From the NCBI GenBank assembly GCA_016711125.1, contig JADJTQ010000001.1:248001-312000 (forward strand): DNA of 64,000 bases, written 5' to 3'. Position numbers and translations under genes: made by a program. Shown piece by piece: positions 54,295 to 63,411 of the stretch. The DNA comes from Saprospiraceae bacterium (GTDB lineage: Bacteria; Bacteroidota; Bacteroidia; Chitinophagales; Saprospiraceae). Positions within the stretch are counted from its first letter, which is position 1. Each line of letters begins with the position of its first letter. The notes beneath the pieces were generated by a model, which was not told the DNA's origin, ran no database searches, and saw nothing but the letters and a program-made list of their open reading frames with translations.

Positions 54295-55539
54295 ATGAGA
54301 AGGATGATCAGCCTCCTATTACTGGTTTTATTTCCAGTTTTTAATATCCTTAATAATACCAATTATTTTACTGCTCAAAAAGATGACGCCGTATCGGAGC
54401 CTATTTCAGCCGATGATTGGGAATTTTTTCAGCAGTTTGATGAAGATTTTGACCGTCGATTGAATATTGCCGGATGCCCTGGAGCAGCCGTGGCGGTTGT
54501 CAAAAATGATCAAATTATTTTTTTACGTGGGTATGGCAAACAGAAATATGGCAGAAAAGATGAGGTAAATACAGAGACTATTTTCCGGATTGGCAGCTTG
54601 TCGAAAGGATTTGCAGGATTGTTGACCAGCAAATTGGTTAGCGAAGGTTTCTTGACCTGGGAAGACAAAGTACAAGACATCATACCGGAATTTGATCTAA
54701 AAAATCATGATCAGGCAAAACGAATTAATATCCAGCATTTAATGTCGCACTCTACTGGACTCCAACGTCATGCCTACACCGATTTGACCGAAAGTGGTTT
54801 GCCTGTTGATAAAATTATACCTGTATTTAAAAATTTGAATGACTATGGCAGAGAAGGTCAATACTATGCCTATCAGAATTCCGCTTTCTCCATGATAGAG
54901 GAAATTATCCGGCAAAAGACTGGAAAATCTTATAATGACCTATTATATGAAAAAATATTTCTTCCCGCTCAAATGGAGCATGTATCTACTGATTATCACG
55001 AGATTTCATCCTCAGACAACGTGGCACTTCCCCATGTATTGAATTATAAAAACCAATGTATTCCGGTGCGATTAAATAAAAAATATTATAATGCAGTATC
55101 AGCCGGCGGTGTAAATGCATCTATCAAAGACATGGCAAGCTGGCTAAGAATTTTACTCGGTAATCGACCAGATATTATTGCTCCCGAAAGTTTGGAATTC
55201 ATATTTTCACCACATGTAAAGAATCCCGATCGCAGGGCTTTTTACGGCTGGGGTGGTGTCGAGAATAATTACTATGGCATTGGATGGCGTATCGTAAACT
55301 GGCCGGATCATTCTATAGTGTATCATGGAGGTTCAGTAAATGGATATCGAAGCGAGATTGCAATTGATCGTAAAAATAATATCGGCATTTGTGTCTTATT
55401 TAGTAGCAATAATAGTTATGCCAATCAGGTGATACCCGATTTTTTCAGAGATTATAATTCCTTTTTTGATAATAAAAAAGAATTTTTTGAAACAACCGAT
55501 ACTGTTATTAAATCTAATTCAGTACAACCGAAGTCATGA
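54295..55539 (+). CDS. Secreted serine hydrolase, beta-lactamase / DD-peptidase-like
   Basis: 414 residues. Hydrophobic start MRRMISLLLLVLFPVFNIL is a signal. Class C fold: SLSK in RIGSLSKGFAGLL, YQN in YAYQNSAFSMIEE, and HGG in VYHGGSVNGYRSE. Intact. It is the third such hydrolase in the window (others at 1 and 8009). Substrate unknown; could be an esterase or D-aminopeptidase. Confidence 0.9.
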   Translation: MRRMISLLLLVLFPVFNILNNTNYFTAQKDDAVSEPISADDWEFFQQFDEDFDRRLNIAGCPGAAVAVVKNDQIIFLRGYGKQKYGRKDEVNTETIFRIGSLSKGFAGLLTSKLVSEGFLTWEDKVQDIIPEFDLKNHDQAKRINIQHLMSHSTGLQRHAYTDLTESGLPVDKIIPVFKNLNDYGREGQYYAYQNSAFSMIEEIIRQKTGKSYNDLLYEKIFLPAQMEHVSTDYHEISSSDNVALPHVLNYKNQCIPVRLNKKYYNAVSAGGVNASIKDMASWLRILLGNRPDIIAPESLEFIFSPHVKNPDRRAFYGWGGVENNYYGIGWRIVNWPDHSIVYHGGSVNGYRSEIAIDRKNNIGICVLFSSNNSYANQVIPDFFRDYNSFFDNKKEFFETTDTVIKSNSVQPKS

Positions 55540-55621
55540 CTAGTTTGAGTTCAAAAATATTAAGTGAATCTCACATCTGATTTCCCACTTTGGCTTAAAA
55601 GATGCACCTTAATCTACTGAT

Positions 55622-57208
55622 TTAATCAGGCAATTTTTTCAGCCCCTCTTTTCCATTTTCAACAACGAAACTTCCTCTGGTGATGAGGGGAGAACCAGGC
55701 TTGGAAACATATTCGACCGCCTGGTAATCACTCTTCCAAGCTGACGGACTTACTTCGCATTTTACATATCCCCGTTCCTGTGAGTGAAACTTGAGAAAGG
55801 GATTATCTCTTAACAAACCATCCAAATCAGGAACGACTGATTTACCATCACCGCCCGACGTAATTGATGTGCCGACAAACTCCGTTGCTACTGTTTTAAG
55901 CTCTGGTCGATCATAATCTTCTTTTAGATCATTGACCCAATTGGAATGAATATCTCCGGTGAGGACTATCGGATTCTCAATATGAGGTTGACCCAGTAGA
56001 TCCATCAATCGTCTTCGACTGACATCATAACCCGGCCATTGATCCATTGAATAGGCCTTACTTTCTCCCGTGTCGCGATCGACACCAGCCATCATGACCT
56101 GTTGTGCCAATACATTCCAGCGTGCGTTTGATTTCCTCAATTGCTTGCCCAGCCACTTCTCCTGTTTGATTCCCATCATAGAGGCCTTGGGATCAAAAAC
56201 TTCTTCGCACAATGGGCCATTCTTGTCACCACAAGGTTGATCAGTGCGATACTGTCTGGTATCTAAAACATTAAATTCTAACAGGCGTCCAAAATTGATA
56301 TTGCGGTATAGTTTCATGTCAGGTCCTTTCGGTATCGTGGATTTCCGGAGAGGCATGTGTTCATAATATGCCTGATAAGCATTGGCCCGTCTTTTTAAGA
56401 AATCCTCTTTAGAGATATCCGCTTCTTCAGAAATGGCATTAGCGTAGTTGTTGTCAAATTCATGGTCATCCCAAGTTAAAATCCATGGAAATGCAGCATG
56501 AACAGCTTGCAAGGAAGGATCTAATTTGTACTGTGAAATCCTCCTCCGGTAATCTTCCAATGACTGTATTTCAGAGCCTAGATGTTTTCGAACCCGGTCT
56601 TCCCTGCCGCCGTACTCGTATATATAATCGCCCAAATGAACAACTAAGTCCAGAGGTTCATTCAGCATATGCTCGTATGCGGTAAAATATCCATATTCGT
56701 AGTGTTGGCAGGAAGCAAACGCAAACCGAAATTGATCTGACATCACATTTTCGGACGGGGCCGTGCGTGCGCGTCCGATTGCACTGACCTCATTGCCAGC
56801 TTTAAATTGATAAAAATACCAGTGATCAGGTAGCAACCCACTCACCTCTACATGAATCGAATGGGCCATTTCCGGAGCGGCAATAGCTATTCCCTTGGCC
56901 ACTGCTTGTGACATTTTTTCATCTCTGGACACCGTCCATTCTACAGCGACATTCACCGCGGGCATTCCTCCGTCTTCCAGGGGGTTTGTAGCCAGTCGGG
57001 TCCAAATAACGAACCCGTCGCTCCAGGGGTCGCCCGAAGCAATGCCTAATTGGAAAGGATAATCGGATACTGGCACAGACCTACGAACCAATGCCTGAAG
57101 AGGACGATTGATCAGCAATGGCCATGCTGCGAGTGAGAATAAACCGGTGCGAATAAAATCGCGGCGATGGTTATTTTTTAATAAGTATTTTATTCGCTCG
57201 TCATCCAT
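55622..57208 (-). CDS. phoD: PhoD-family alkaline phosphatase / phosphodiesterase
   Basis: 528 residues. Tat-like signal (HRRDFIRTGLFSLAAWPLLI). PhoD fold: FQLGIASGDPWSDGFVIWTRL, FAFASCQHYEYGYFTAYEHM, LGDYIYEYGG, TWDDHEFDNN and LTGDIHSNWV, which carry the calcium and iron ligands (Asp, His, Cys, Tyr). Hydrolyses phosphate mono- or diesters outside the cytoplasm. First of four minus-strand genes with exported hydrolytic or binding proteins; 157-bp gap to the next. Confidence 0.92.
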   Translation of the reverse strand: MDDERIKYLLKNNHRRDFIRTGLFSLAAWPLLINRPLQALVRRSVPVSDYPFQLGIASGDPWSDGFVIWTRLATNPLEDGGMPAVNVAVEWTVSRDEKMSQAVAKGIAIAAPEMAHSIHVEVSGLLPDHWYFYQFKAGNEVSAIGRARTAPSENVMSDQFRFAFASCQHYEYGYFTAYEHMLNEPLDLVVHLGDYIYEYGGREDRVRKHLGSEIQSLEDYRRRISQYKLDPSLQAVHAAFPWILTWDDHEFDNNYANAISEEADISKEDFLKRRANAYQAYYEHMPLRKSTIPKGPDMKLYRNINFGRLLEFNVLDTRQYRTDQPCGDKNGPLCEEVFDPKASMMGIKQEKWLGKQLRKSNARWNVLAQQVMMAGVDRDTGESKAYSMDQWPGYDVSRRRLMDLLGQPHIENPIVLTGDIHSNWVNDLKEDYDRPELKTVATEFVGTSITSGGDGKSVVPDLDGLLRDNPFLKFHSQERGYVKCEVSPSAWKSDYQAVEYVSKPGSPLITRGSFVVENGKEGLKKLPD

Positions 57209-57364
57209 AGGAGATTCATGTGATTTGCATAATGAAAAAATATAGAAAATATTGATTAAACTATTGTTTCAAGCGCAGTTTCAATGTTAATTGTGGCTTT
57301 TCTATTAAGTTATATTGCGAGAAATTGAATTTATAAAATACTATGTTTGATCATTAACCCTTCC

Positions 57365-58141
57365 TCACATCTCCCTAATCCAAATATTTCTAAAACTGAG
57401 TGGAGCACTAGGATCGCCATGATCCTGCAAGCGGAGCGGTCCCGGTCCGTGCGCCTTGTATTTTGGCAGGCCGACATTTGGAGTATGTCCGGTGATCTGC
57501 GTATTATTTTGAACGACAATGCCATTGTGTACCACAGTCACTCTTGCAGGATACAATAAGTTGCCATTTTCCTTAAAACGTGGTGCGGTATAAATAATAT
57601 CATAAATATTCCAATGGCCTGGTGATTGCATCGCATTTTTTAATGGGGGCGATTGTTTATAAACACTCCCAGCTTGACCATTGACGTAAGTGGGATTTTG
57701 ATAGCTGTCCAATAACTGAATTTCATACATGTTTTGAAGAAACACTCCACTGTTACCTCGGTATTGACTTTCACCTGATATATTTGCCGGTACCATCCAT
57801 TCGAGATGCAGCTGGAAATCTTCGAAAGATTGTTTGGTGAAAATATCTCCGGTGCCCTTATTCACGGTAAATACTCCATCGTGCACTTGCCACTGAGCCA
57901 TGCCTGCGTTTTTGTCTTGCCAGGATGACAGATTTTTCCCGTCAAATAAAATGATGGCATCCGATGGTGCACTTAGGGTTCCATCAGGTTTCGATTTACC
58001 AGGGGTCACTACTTCAGGGACCGGTTCCCATATTTCGGTCATAGCCGACTCCATTTTCGGAATCTGTTTGGGTTGTTGTGCCTGTAAGGTCAATAGTACT
58101 GTGGAAAGTACCAGAGATAGATAAATTTTGGTCCACTTCAT
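57365..58141 (-). CDS. DUF1080 / 3-keto-disaccharide hydrolase-like secreted protein
   Basis: 258 residues. Signal MKWTKIYLSLVLSTVLLTLQAQ. The jelly roll reads ILFDGKNLSSWQDKNAG, WQVHDGVFTVNKGTGDIFTK, DFQLHLEWMVP, RGNSGVFLQNMYEIQLLDSY and LRLQDHGDPSAPLSFRNIWI, all standard for DUF1080. Members cleave 3-keto-glycosides; the conserved Glu/Asp and His are present in the usual loops. Possibly part of a glycan use system with its neighbours. Confidence 0.92.
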   Translation of the reverse strand: MKWTKIYLSLVLSTVLLTLQAQQPKQIPKMESAMTEIWEPVPEVVTPGKSKPDGTLSAPSDAIILFDGKNLSSWQDKNAGMAQWQVHDGVFTVNKGTGDIFTKQSFEDFQLHLEWMVPANISGESQYRGNSGVFLQNMYEIQLLDSYQNPTYVNGQAGSVYKQSPPLKNAMQSPGHWNIYDIIYTAPRFKENGNLLYPARVTVVHNGIVVQNNTQITGHTPNVGLPKYKAHGPGPLRLQDHGDPSAPLSFRNIWIREM

Positions 58142-58432
58142 TTCTATTCTATTATTTAATATTTCTAAATCACTTTAGCATGACTTGCAAATCCTTCAAG
58201 CCTAAGATAGAGATTGTGTATCATTTGACAGTAAATAAATCTGGATACTTCATCAGACAAAGGGATGTCTGACAAATTTGGCCACTGGCATTATAGACCA
58301 TCATGTAGCGTCGGATCTATTCCGGTGTTTCTCGGAAACCGGCGATTTTTCGCAAATGAAGTAATGATGGGCAAGGTTGGGTATGTATTCTCAGATTTAT
58401 TCGTACAATTCTATATACCAAAGCAACAATTT

Positions 58433-60610
58433 CTATTTCCGGCCAAACTTTAAATGTTTATCCAAAAACTTAAAAGTCCCTATCCCATTGATGGTATGAG
58501 GACCCACAAACCATTCGATTTCGGTGCGATCTCCAATACCCAGTTGTGCACTGTATAAATTACGTATTTTGGCATATTCATAGGCCACTGTTTCATCGGG
58601 AGCTACACCATCAAAGTGACCCCGCTCGACCATAAAGGGGCGGGGAGCAATGAGAGTGGCCATTTCCGAATAATTAAATGTACTACCTAGATCCCATTCG
58701 AATATTTCATATTCTCCTGTCCACACGTAACTGTATGGACTACGACTGGAGGCTAGTTTCCATACCCAATCATTAAAATCAGCTGAACAAATGGATATAC
58801 AGTAATTGCCTACCAATGCCGGAATGCGCATCGCCGATTTGCCACCGTAACTAAGGCCATAAAAGGCGATCCGATCTTGGTCTACAATATCTAGGGTACC
58901 TAGCCAATTAGTGATTTGTTGATGTTGGGGCACCATTAGTGAAAACAGGGTCTTTTTAATGGCATTAGCTTTAAACTGAAGGGTTCGAAAACGGTCCTCA
59001 AAAATATATATGTTTTGTGGAGCAAAAGTGATGTAGCCGTGCTCAGCCAGTTTGGTAGCGAAGGCTTTATAGTAGTGAAAACCTTCTTCGCCAATGGTAG
59101 ACTGAGGGCGGCCCTCTAAGCCATGTTGACAGACAACGACCGGTCTTTTTTCGCCGGGCTTAAGATCATTGGGTACAATTAAAATACCATAGGCAAAAAG
59201 TCCGGGAAAAACATCCAAAACAATTTCGTAGGCGGTTACGAGATCGCTGGCAATATCAATTTTTCGACTGCGGGCATTTGGAGCTAATAGTTCAAGATCA
59301 AATTTTCCGATCACTTCGTTTTGAAAGTAATCGCGGTAATATTGTTGCGATGCTTGAAAAACGTTTATTGAATCGGTATTGATTTTATTCATAAAAGCTT
59401 TTCGAACATAAGGACTTTCGGTTAGGAGCCATTGATTATGTAAATCAAGTTCGGTGAGCATTTGATTATGTCGCTGTAAGTGCTCTGGCAGTCGAATGAT
59501 TTGAGGCAAGGCTTTCGATGGAGCTTCCAGATCTTCTCGTTTGATTTGCCAATTAAGAGCATCAACCAATTGTTCTGCCCGCTTTATTTCTGCAGTAACT
59601 TCGTGAGGTGATTGACTGGTGAGTCTTCCTGGTTTTCCACCAGTACCTGGGGATATAGAAACTTCGGGTGTACCGATATTTGAATTTACACGCAATGTAC
59701 GGGGCGCAATTAAACTAGCTATTTCGGCGTCGCCAAATTGATGCAAGAGCCCGAACACATTTCTATAAATTGGTTCTTCCCACACTGTCTGTCTTGAGCC
59801 GAAATAACCCGATACTTGAGTTTCGTCAATGCGGGTATCAACAGCTGACGAATAAAAGGCGAGGAGACCTCCTTCACCGTAACCGGACAGAATAATTTTT
59901 TCAGTTCCTTCTTTTTTCAGCCAATCGACCCCACTTAATATTTTTTGAATTTCATATCCGATGATATGGCGACCTAATGGGAAAGCCGATCGGTAAATAA
60001 ATTCACGGTCACTTAATTGTTTATGTGTTGTTCCTCGATTAATCAATGCCGGCACCAGAACACGCATTCCTTTTTCAGCATAAAACCGGGCTATCTGCAA
60101 CTCGTTTGGCAGCGAATTGCTTAGGCCAAGAATATCCTCCGGCGTTTGGTCTGCATCAGGAATAACAATCGCCGCCACTTCTATATTTTCTTGATCGGGA
60201 ATAACAAGAAGACCCTCTCCATGGACTTGATTAAAAGCAGGCCATCGCACCTGATGTATGGTGTATCCAGGACCGCTTCCTACCATGCCAAGCATGTCCG
60301 GATTGTCAAATTCATTTCGCTTATCTCTGATGCCCAAAATCTTAGCAAAGTCTTCCCGGTTTTTTTGCACTGATTTTTCATAGGCAGATGATGAGCTCAG
60401 GTTTCTCTGCCAAAAATGTTCCCGATCTTCGATAGAATTTTCAATTTGATTGAGCAAGAACTGATCGCAGGAATCAATTAATCTCGAAGCTAAATCACCG
60501 GTCCAGCTGAGTGGTTGCGTGTTGGGTAGAATGTAATTCTGAGAAAGACTTTTTGTACCCACAAAGCCAACTTGCACTAAGATTGCCATCCCACACAGAG
60601 TAATTTTCAT
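58433..60610 (-). CDS. Exported tandem alpha/beta-hydrolase, second domain active
   Basis: 725 residues. N-terminal hydrophobic start and cut near SLSQ. Two alpha/beta hydrolase domains: in the first (about 110-320) the nucleophile elbow reads LSGYGEGG, so Gly245 stands where Ser is expected and the domain is probably inactive. In the second (about 440-720) FYGLSYGGKSAM supplies Ser587, with Asp/Glu and His (FVGPHTINGIGTF) in order, and HGLEGRPQ as oxyanion region. Resembles acetyl-xylan-esterase/dienelactone-hydrolase-like proteins. Substrate unknown. Same strand as the neighbouring NHL gene, 26-bp gap. Confidence 0.85.
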   Translation of the reverse strand: MKITLCGMAILVQVGFVGTKSLSQNYILPNTQPLSWTGDLASRLIDSCDQFLLNQIENSIEDREHFWQRNLSSSSAYEKSVQKNREDFAKILGIRDKRNEFDNPDMLGMVGSGPGYTIHQVRWPAFNQVHGEGLLVIPDQENIEVAAIVIPDADQTPEDILGLSNSLPNELQIARFYAEKGMRVLVPALINRGTTHKQLSDREFIYRSAFPLGRHIIGYEIQKILSGVDWLKKEGTEKIILSGYGEGGLLAFYSSAVDTRIDETQVSGYFGSRQTVWEEPIYRNVFGLLHQFGDAEIASLIAPRTLRVNSNIGTPEVSISPGTGGKPGRLTSQSPHEVTAEIKRAEQLVDALNWQIKREDLEAPSKALPQIIRLPEHLQRHNQMLTELDLHNQWLLTESPYVRKAFMNKINTDSINVFQASQQYYRDYFQNEVIGKFDLELLAPNARSRKIDIASDLVTAYEIVLDVFPGLFAYGILIVPNDLKPGEKRPVVVCQHGLEGRPQSTIGEEGFHYYKAFATKLAEHGYITFAPQNIYIFEDRFRTLQFKANAIKKTLFSLMVPQHQQITNWLGTLDIVDQDRIAFYGLSYGGKSAMRIPALVGNYCISICSADFNDWVWKLASSRSPYSYVWTGEYEIFEWDLGSTFNYSEMATLIAPRPFMVERGHFDGVAPDETVAYEYAKIRNLYSAQLGIGDRTEIEWFVGPHTINGIGTFKFLDKHLKFGRK

Positions 60611-60636
60611 AGCAAATATTATATGTTAAGAATGTA

Positions 60637-61710
60637 TTAAACCCGATGTAATTTGTAGGGATAAATTTTACCTGCATTCCATTGACATACATACAGATTT
60701 TTATCATTATCAACGCAAACATCATGGCAATGCTTAAATACCGGTTGTTCCTGCAACATCATTTCCAATTTTCCGTCTTTTTTATATTTTGGTTTGGTGC
60801 CACCCGGGTTAGAAATTACCTGATTATTCTTATCCAATATAGTGACAAACCCCAGATTTAATTGCATGTTAAAATTTTCTTTAGTCATGCCAAAACAAAC
60901 GCCAGAGTAAAGATTTTCTCCGTCAATAACGGCCCTGCTGATAAATGCTCCGGGTAAATAGATGTCTTCGATAAATTCGCCTTCCAGGCTAAATCGCTTG
61001 AAGGTATTTTTGATCCGGGCTGAGCATAGCAGAGTGGGGTGATTCGCTTCTCTGGTGTCGAGAGTCACACCATGAACCTGCTTAAATTTATTTTCTGACA
61101 AAAAACTATCGCCGCCAAATTTGCGGATGAATTCACCTTTGAAATTATATTGAATAATAAATTGAGAGCCATAGCCATCGGCTACATAGATATCTCCATT
61201 CGGCCCTATGGTTGTTTCAGTTGGCCGGTAGACGGCATGTGCTTCATAGGCTCCAATCTCACCCGGAGATTTTAGACTTAAAACGATCTTGCCATTCAAA
61301 GTCGTTTTAACCACGCTGCCCCTAGCCACATCAGTGATATAGAGGTACTCGGTACCTCCTTCATTATGAATGGATAGGCCATGGGCACCATTAAAATCTA
61401 AGGTCCAACTGTCAAGTAATTTGCCGGATTTATCATAAATAATAATATTATTTTTTGGATGATCAGTCAGCAGGATCAGTCTTCCCTGGTGATCCTGAAC
61501 CATTTCATGACAATTATTGACCGGTGTTTTTTGTGGATCGAGATTTCCCCAGGATTTTTCAACCGAATACTTAAAGTCACCGTGACCAATTACGACTTTT
61601 TCAAGCTTCGGCCGGGAACAAATATGGAAATAATAGCCAGGTGAGTAAACTGCCGCCAAAGTAGCCAGAGATGTTTTCTCTAAAAATTTCCTACGACTCG
61701 ATGATTGCAT
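60637..61710 (-). CDS. NHL-type six-bladed beta-propeller, Tat-exported
   Basis: 357 residues starting with SSRRKFLEKTSLATLAAVYS, a twin-arginine signal. Propeller blades follow (HEMVQDHQGRLILLTDH, NIIIYDKSGKLLDSWTL, GAHGLSIHNEG, TTIGPNGDIYVADGYGS, QYNFKGEFIRKFGG, DVCVDNDKNLYVCQWNAG). Probably binds or converts a ligand near the hydrolase encoded next to it; peptidyl-amidating-lyase-like relatives exist, but no activity can be read here. Upstream spacer 61711-62009 holds the divergent promoters. Confidence 0.85.
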   Translation of the reverse strand: MQSSSRRKFLEKTSLATLAAVYSPGYYFHICSRPKLEKVVIGHGDFKYSVEKSWGNLDPQKTPVNNCHEMVQDHQGRLILLTDHPKNNIIIYDKSGKLLDSWTLDFNGAHGLSIHNEGGTEYLYITDVARGSVVKTTLNGKIVLSLKSPGEIGAYEAHAVYRPTETTIGPNGDIYVADGYGSQFIIQYNFKGEFIRKFGGDSFLSENKFKQVHGVTLDTREANHPTLLCSARIKNTFKRFSLEGEFIEDIYLPGAFISRAVIDGENLYSGVCFGMTKENFNMQLNLGFVTILDKNNQVISNPGGTKPKYKKDGKLEMMLQEQPVFKHCHDVCVDNDKNLYVCQWNAGKIYPYKLHRV

Positions 61711-62009
61711 AAACTATGACTTTTTTGAAGATAGGTCCCGTAAGTTAAATAAAATGATTAATTGGTTTGATATTTCCCCGCTCCATTTAGATTGCATACC
61801 CGGTAGATGATTTTTGGCCATCTGTCAAATTTGCATGTTGAACTGCATTCGCTGGCAATGAGCCTGACGCGTGCTTGAACAAAGAGGATTGACCGGATAG
61901 ACTGGATACGTTACCATTCCAGGTCCATCAAGAGATACTTGTTATTTGATGACATTGCCACCGTAAGAGTTTACCTGGGAATACGGTTGTTTTTCGCTAG
62001 TTTCACTTC

Positions 62010-63371
62010 TTGCTTTCGGAGGAAGGTATTCATCTTATCAAATATCAGGAATTGGAATCAGGAGATAAAAACGAATTGAAAAAGACCCTGGGGCCCTACA
62101 TGTTGTGGGGTCTGGGTGTGGGATATGTGATTTCGGGCATGTATTTTGGCTGGAATCTGGGTTTGGAAAAAGGTGGTACGTTGGGCTTGGCAGTAGCTAC
62201 CTTCTTTATCATCATAATGTACTTGGCGTTTACTTTTAGCTACACAGAACTTGCGTGTTCGATTCCCAAGGCTGGTGGTGCTTTTGATTATGCCTTTCGT
62301 GCTCTGGGCAAAAATTGGGGATTTCTAGGAGGCATGGCACAAAATATAGAGTTCATTTTTGCCCCACCGGCAATTGCCTTTGCTATTGGAGCTTATTTGA
62401 ATATCTTGCTTCCTTCAATTCCGATCCTTGGCATCGCCATCTTTGCGTATTTTGTTTTTACTGCTTTAAATATATATGGTGTTCAAGCTGCGGCTTCCTT
62501 TGAGTTGATCATTACGGTGATTGCAGTGATAGGGTTACTCATATTTGCTGGTGCCACCTTGCCGGAATTTAAATGGGAAAATCTCTCTTACAATGCACTG
62601 CCTAATGGGTGGACCGGAGCATTTGCAGCGTTACCTTTTGCCATTTGGTTTTTCCTGGCCATTGAGGGGGTGGCAAACGTAGCTGAAGAGACGATCAATC
62701 CTCAGAGGAATGTCTTGATCGGATTTGGTTCGGCGATATTAACCTTGGTAATACTTTGTATTATCACTTTCGCTTCTTCCGTGGGTCTCGGTGGCTGGGA
62801 GGTTATTGTTTTTCCAGAGGCCGGGGCTGATCCTTCAGACTCTCCGCTGCCTTTAGCGATGGCTCACTCGGTGGGGCAAAGTCACTTTTTATACAAGCTT
62901 GTCACCTTTATTGGTTTGTTTGGTCTGATCGCCTCATTTCATGGAATTATCCTGGCTGCAGGTCGGGCAACATTTGAATTTGGCAGAGTAGGATTTGCTC
63001 CCAGGAATTTGGGCCTCGTTCACCGAAAATTCAAAACACCCGCCAATGCACTTTTGGTAAATATGGGGATTGGCATTGTGGCACTTTTAACCGGCAAAAC
63101 GAGTGAAATTATTACGATCGCCTGCTTTGGTGCCCTTAGTTTATATATCATATCAATGATTTCACTGTTGGTACTTCGAAAAAAAGAGCCCGATCTCGTC
63201 AGGCCTTTTAAAGTTCCATTTTATCCGTTATCTCCCATCGTTGCATTGGTCATTGCTGCAATTGCTTTTGTTGCCATCGTAGTATATAATCCTATCTTAG
63301 CCTTGATTTATTTGGGCCTCATGAGCCTCACTTATATCTGGTTTAGAATTGCTTACCAGGAGAAAAGCTGA
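62010..63371 (+). CDS. APC-superfamily amino acid / ethanolamine permease, TTG start
   Basis: 453 residues, twelve membrane helices. The only start between the in-frame stop at 61998 and the first helix is TTG 62010 (reads LSEEGIHLIKYQEL); the first ATG (62100) would cut into helix 1. Features: GPYMLWGLGVGYVISGMYFG, AGGAFDYAFRALG, FLAIEGVANVAEETINPQRN and AGRATFEFGRVGFAPR, closest to the ethanolamine permease branch. The following ligase gene of the gamma-glutamyl-polyamine/ethanolamide type supports uptake of an amine that is then gamma-glutamylated (inference). Confidence 0.88.
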   Translation: MLSEEGIHLIKYQELESGDKNELKKTLGPYMLWGLGVGYVISGMYFGWNLGLEKGGTLGLAVATFFIIIMYLAFTFSYTELACSIPKAGGAFDYAFRALGKNWGFLGGMAQNIEFIFAPPAIAFAIGAYLNILLPSIPILGIAIFAYFVFTALNIYGVQAAASFELIITVIAVIGLLIFAGATLPEFKWENLSYNALPNGWTGAFAALPFAIWFFLAIEGVANVAEETINPQRNVLIGFGSAILTLVILCIITFASSVGLGGWEVIVFPEAGADPSDSPLPLAMAHSVGQSHFLYKLVTFIGLFGLIASFHGIILAAGRATFEFGRVGFAPRNLGLVHRKFKTPANALLVNMGIGIVALLTGKTSEIITIACFGALSLYIISMISLLVLRKKEPDLVRPFKVPFYPLSPIVALVIAAIAFVAIVVYNPILALIYLGLMSLTYIWFRIAYQEKS

Positions 63372-63411
63372 TTATATTTGATGCCCTGATGCTTTGGGGA
63401 AAAATAGAGGA

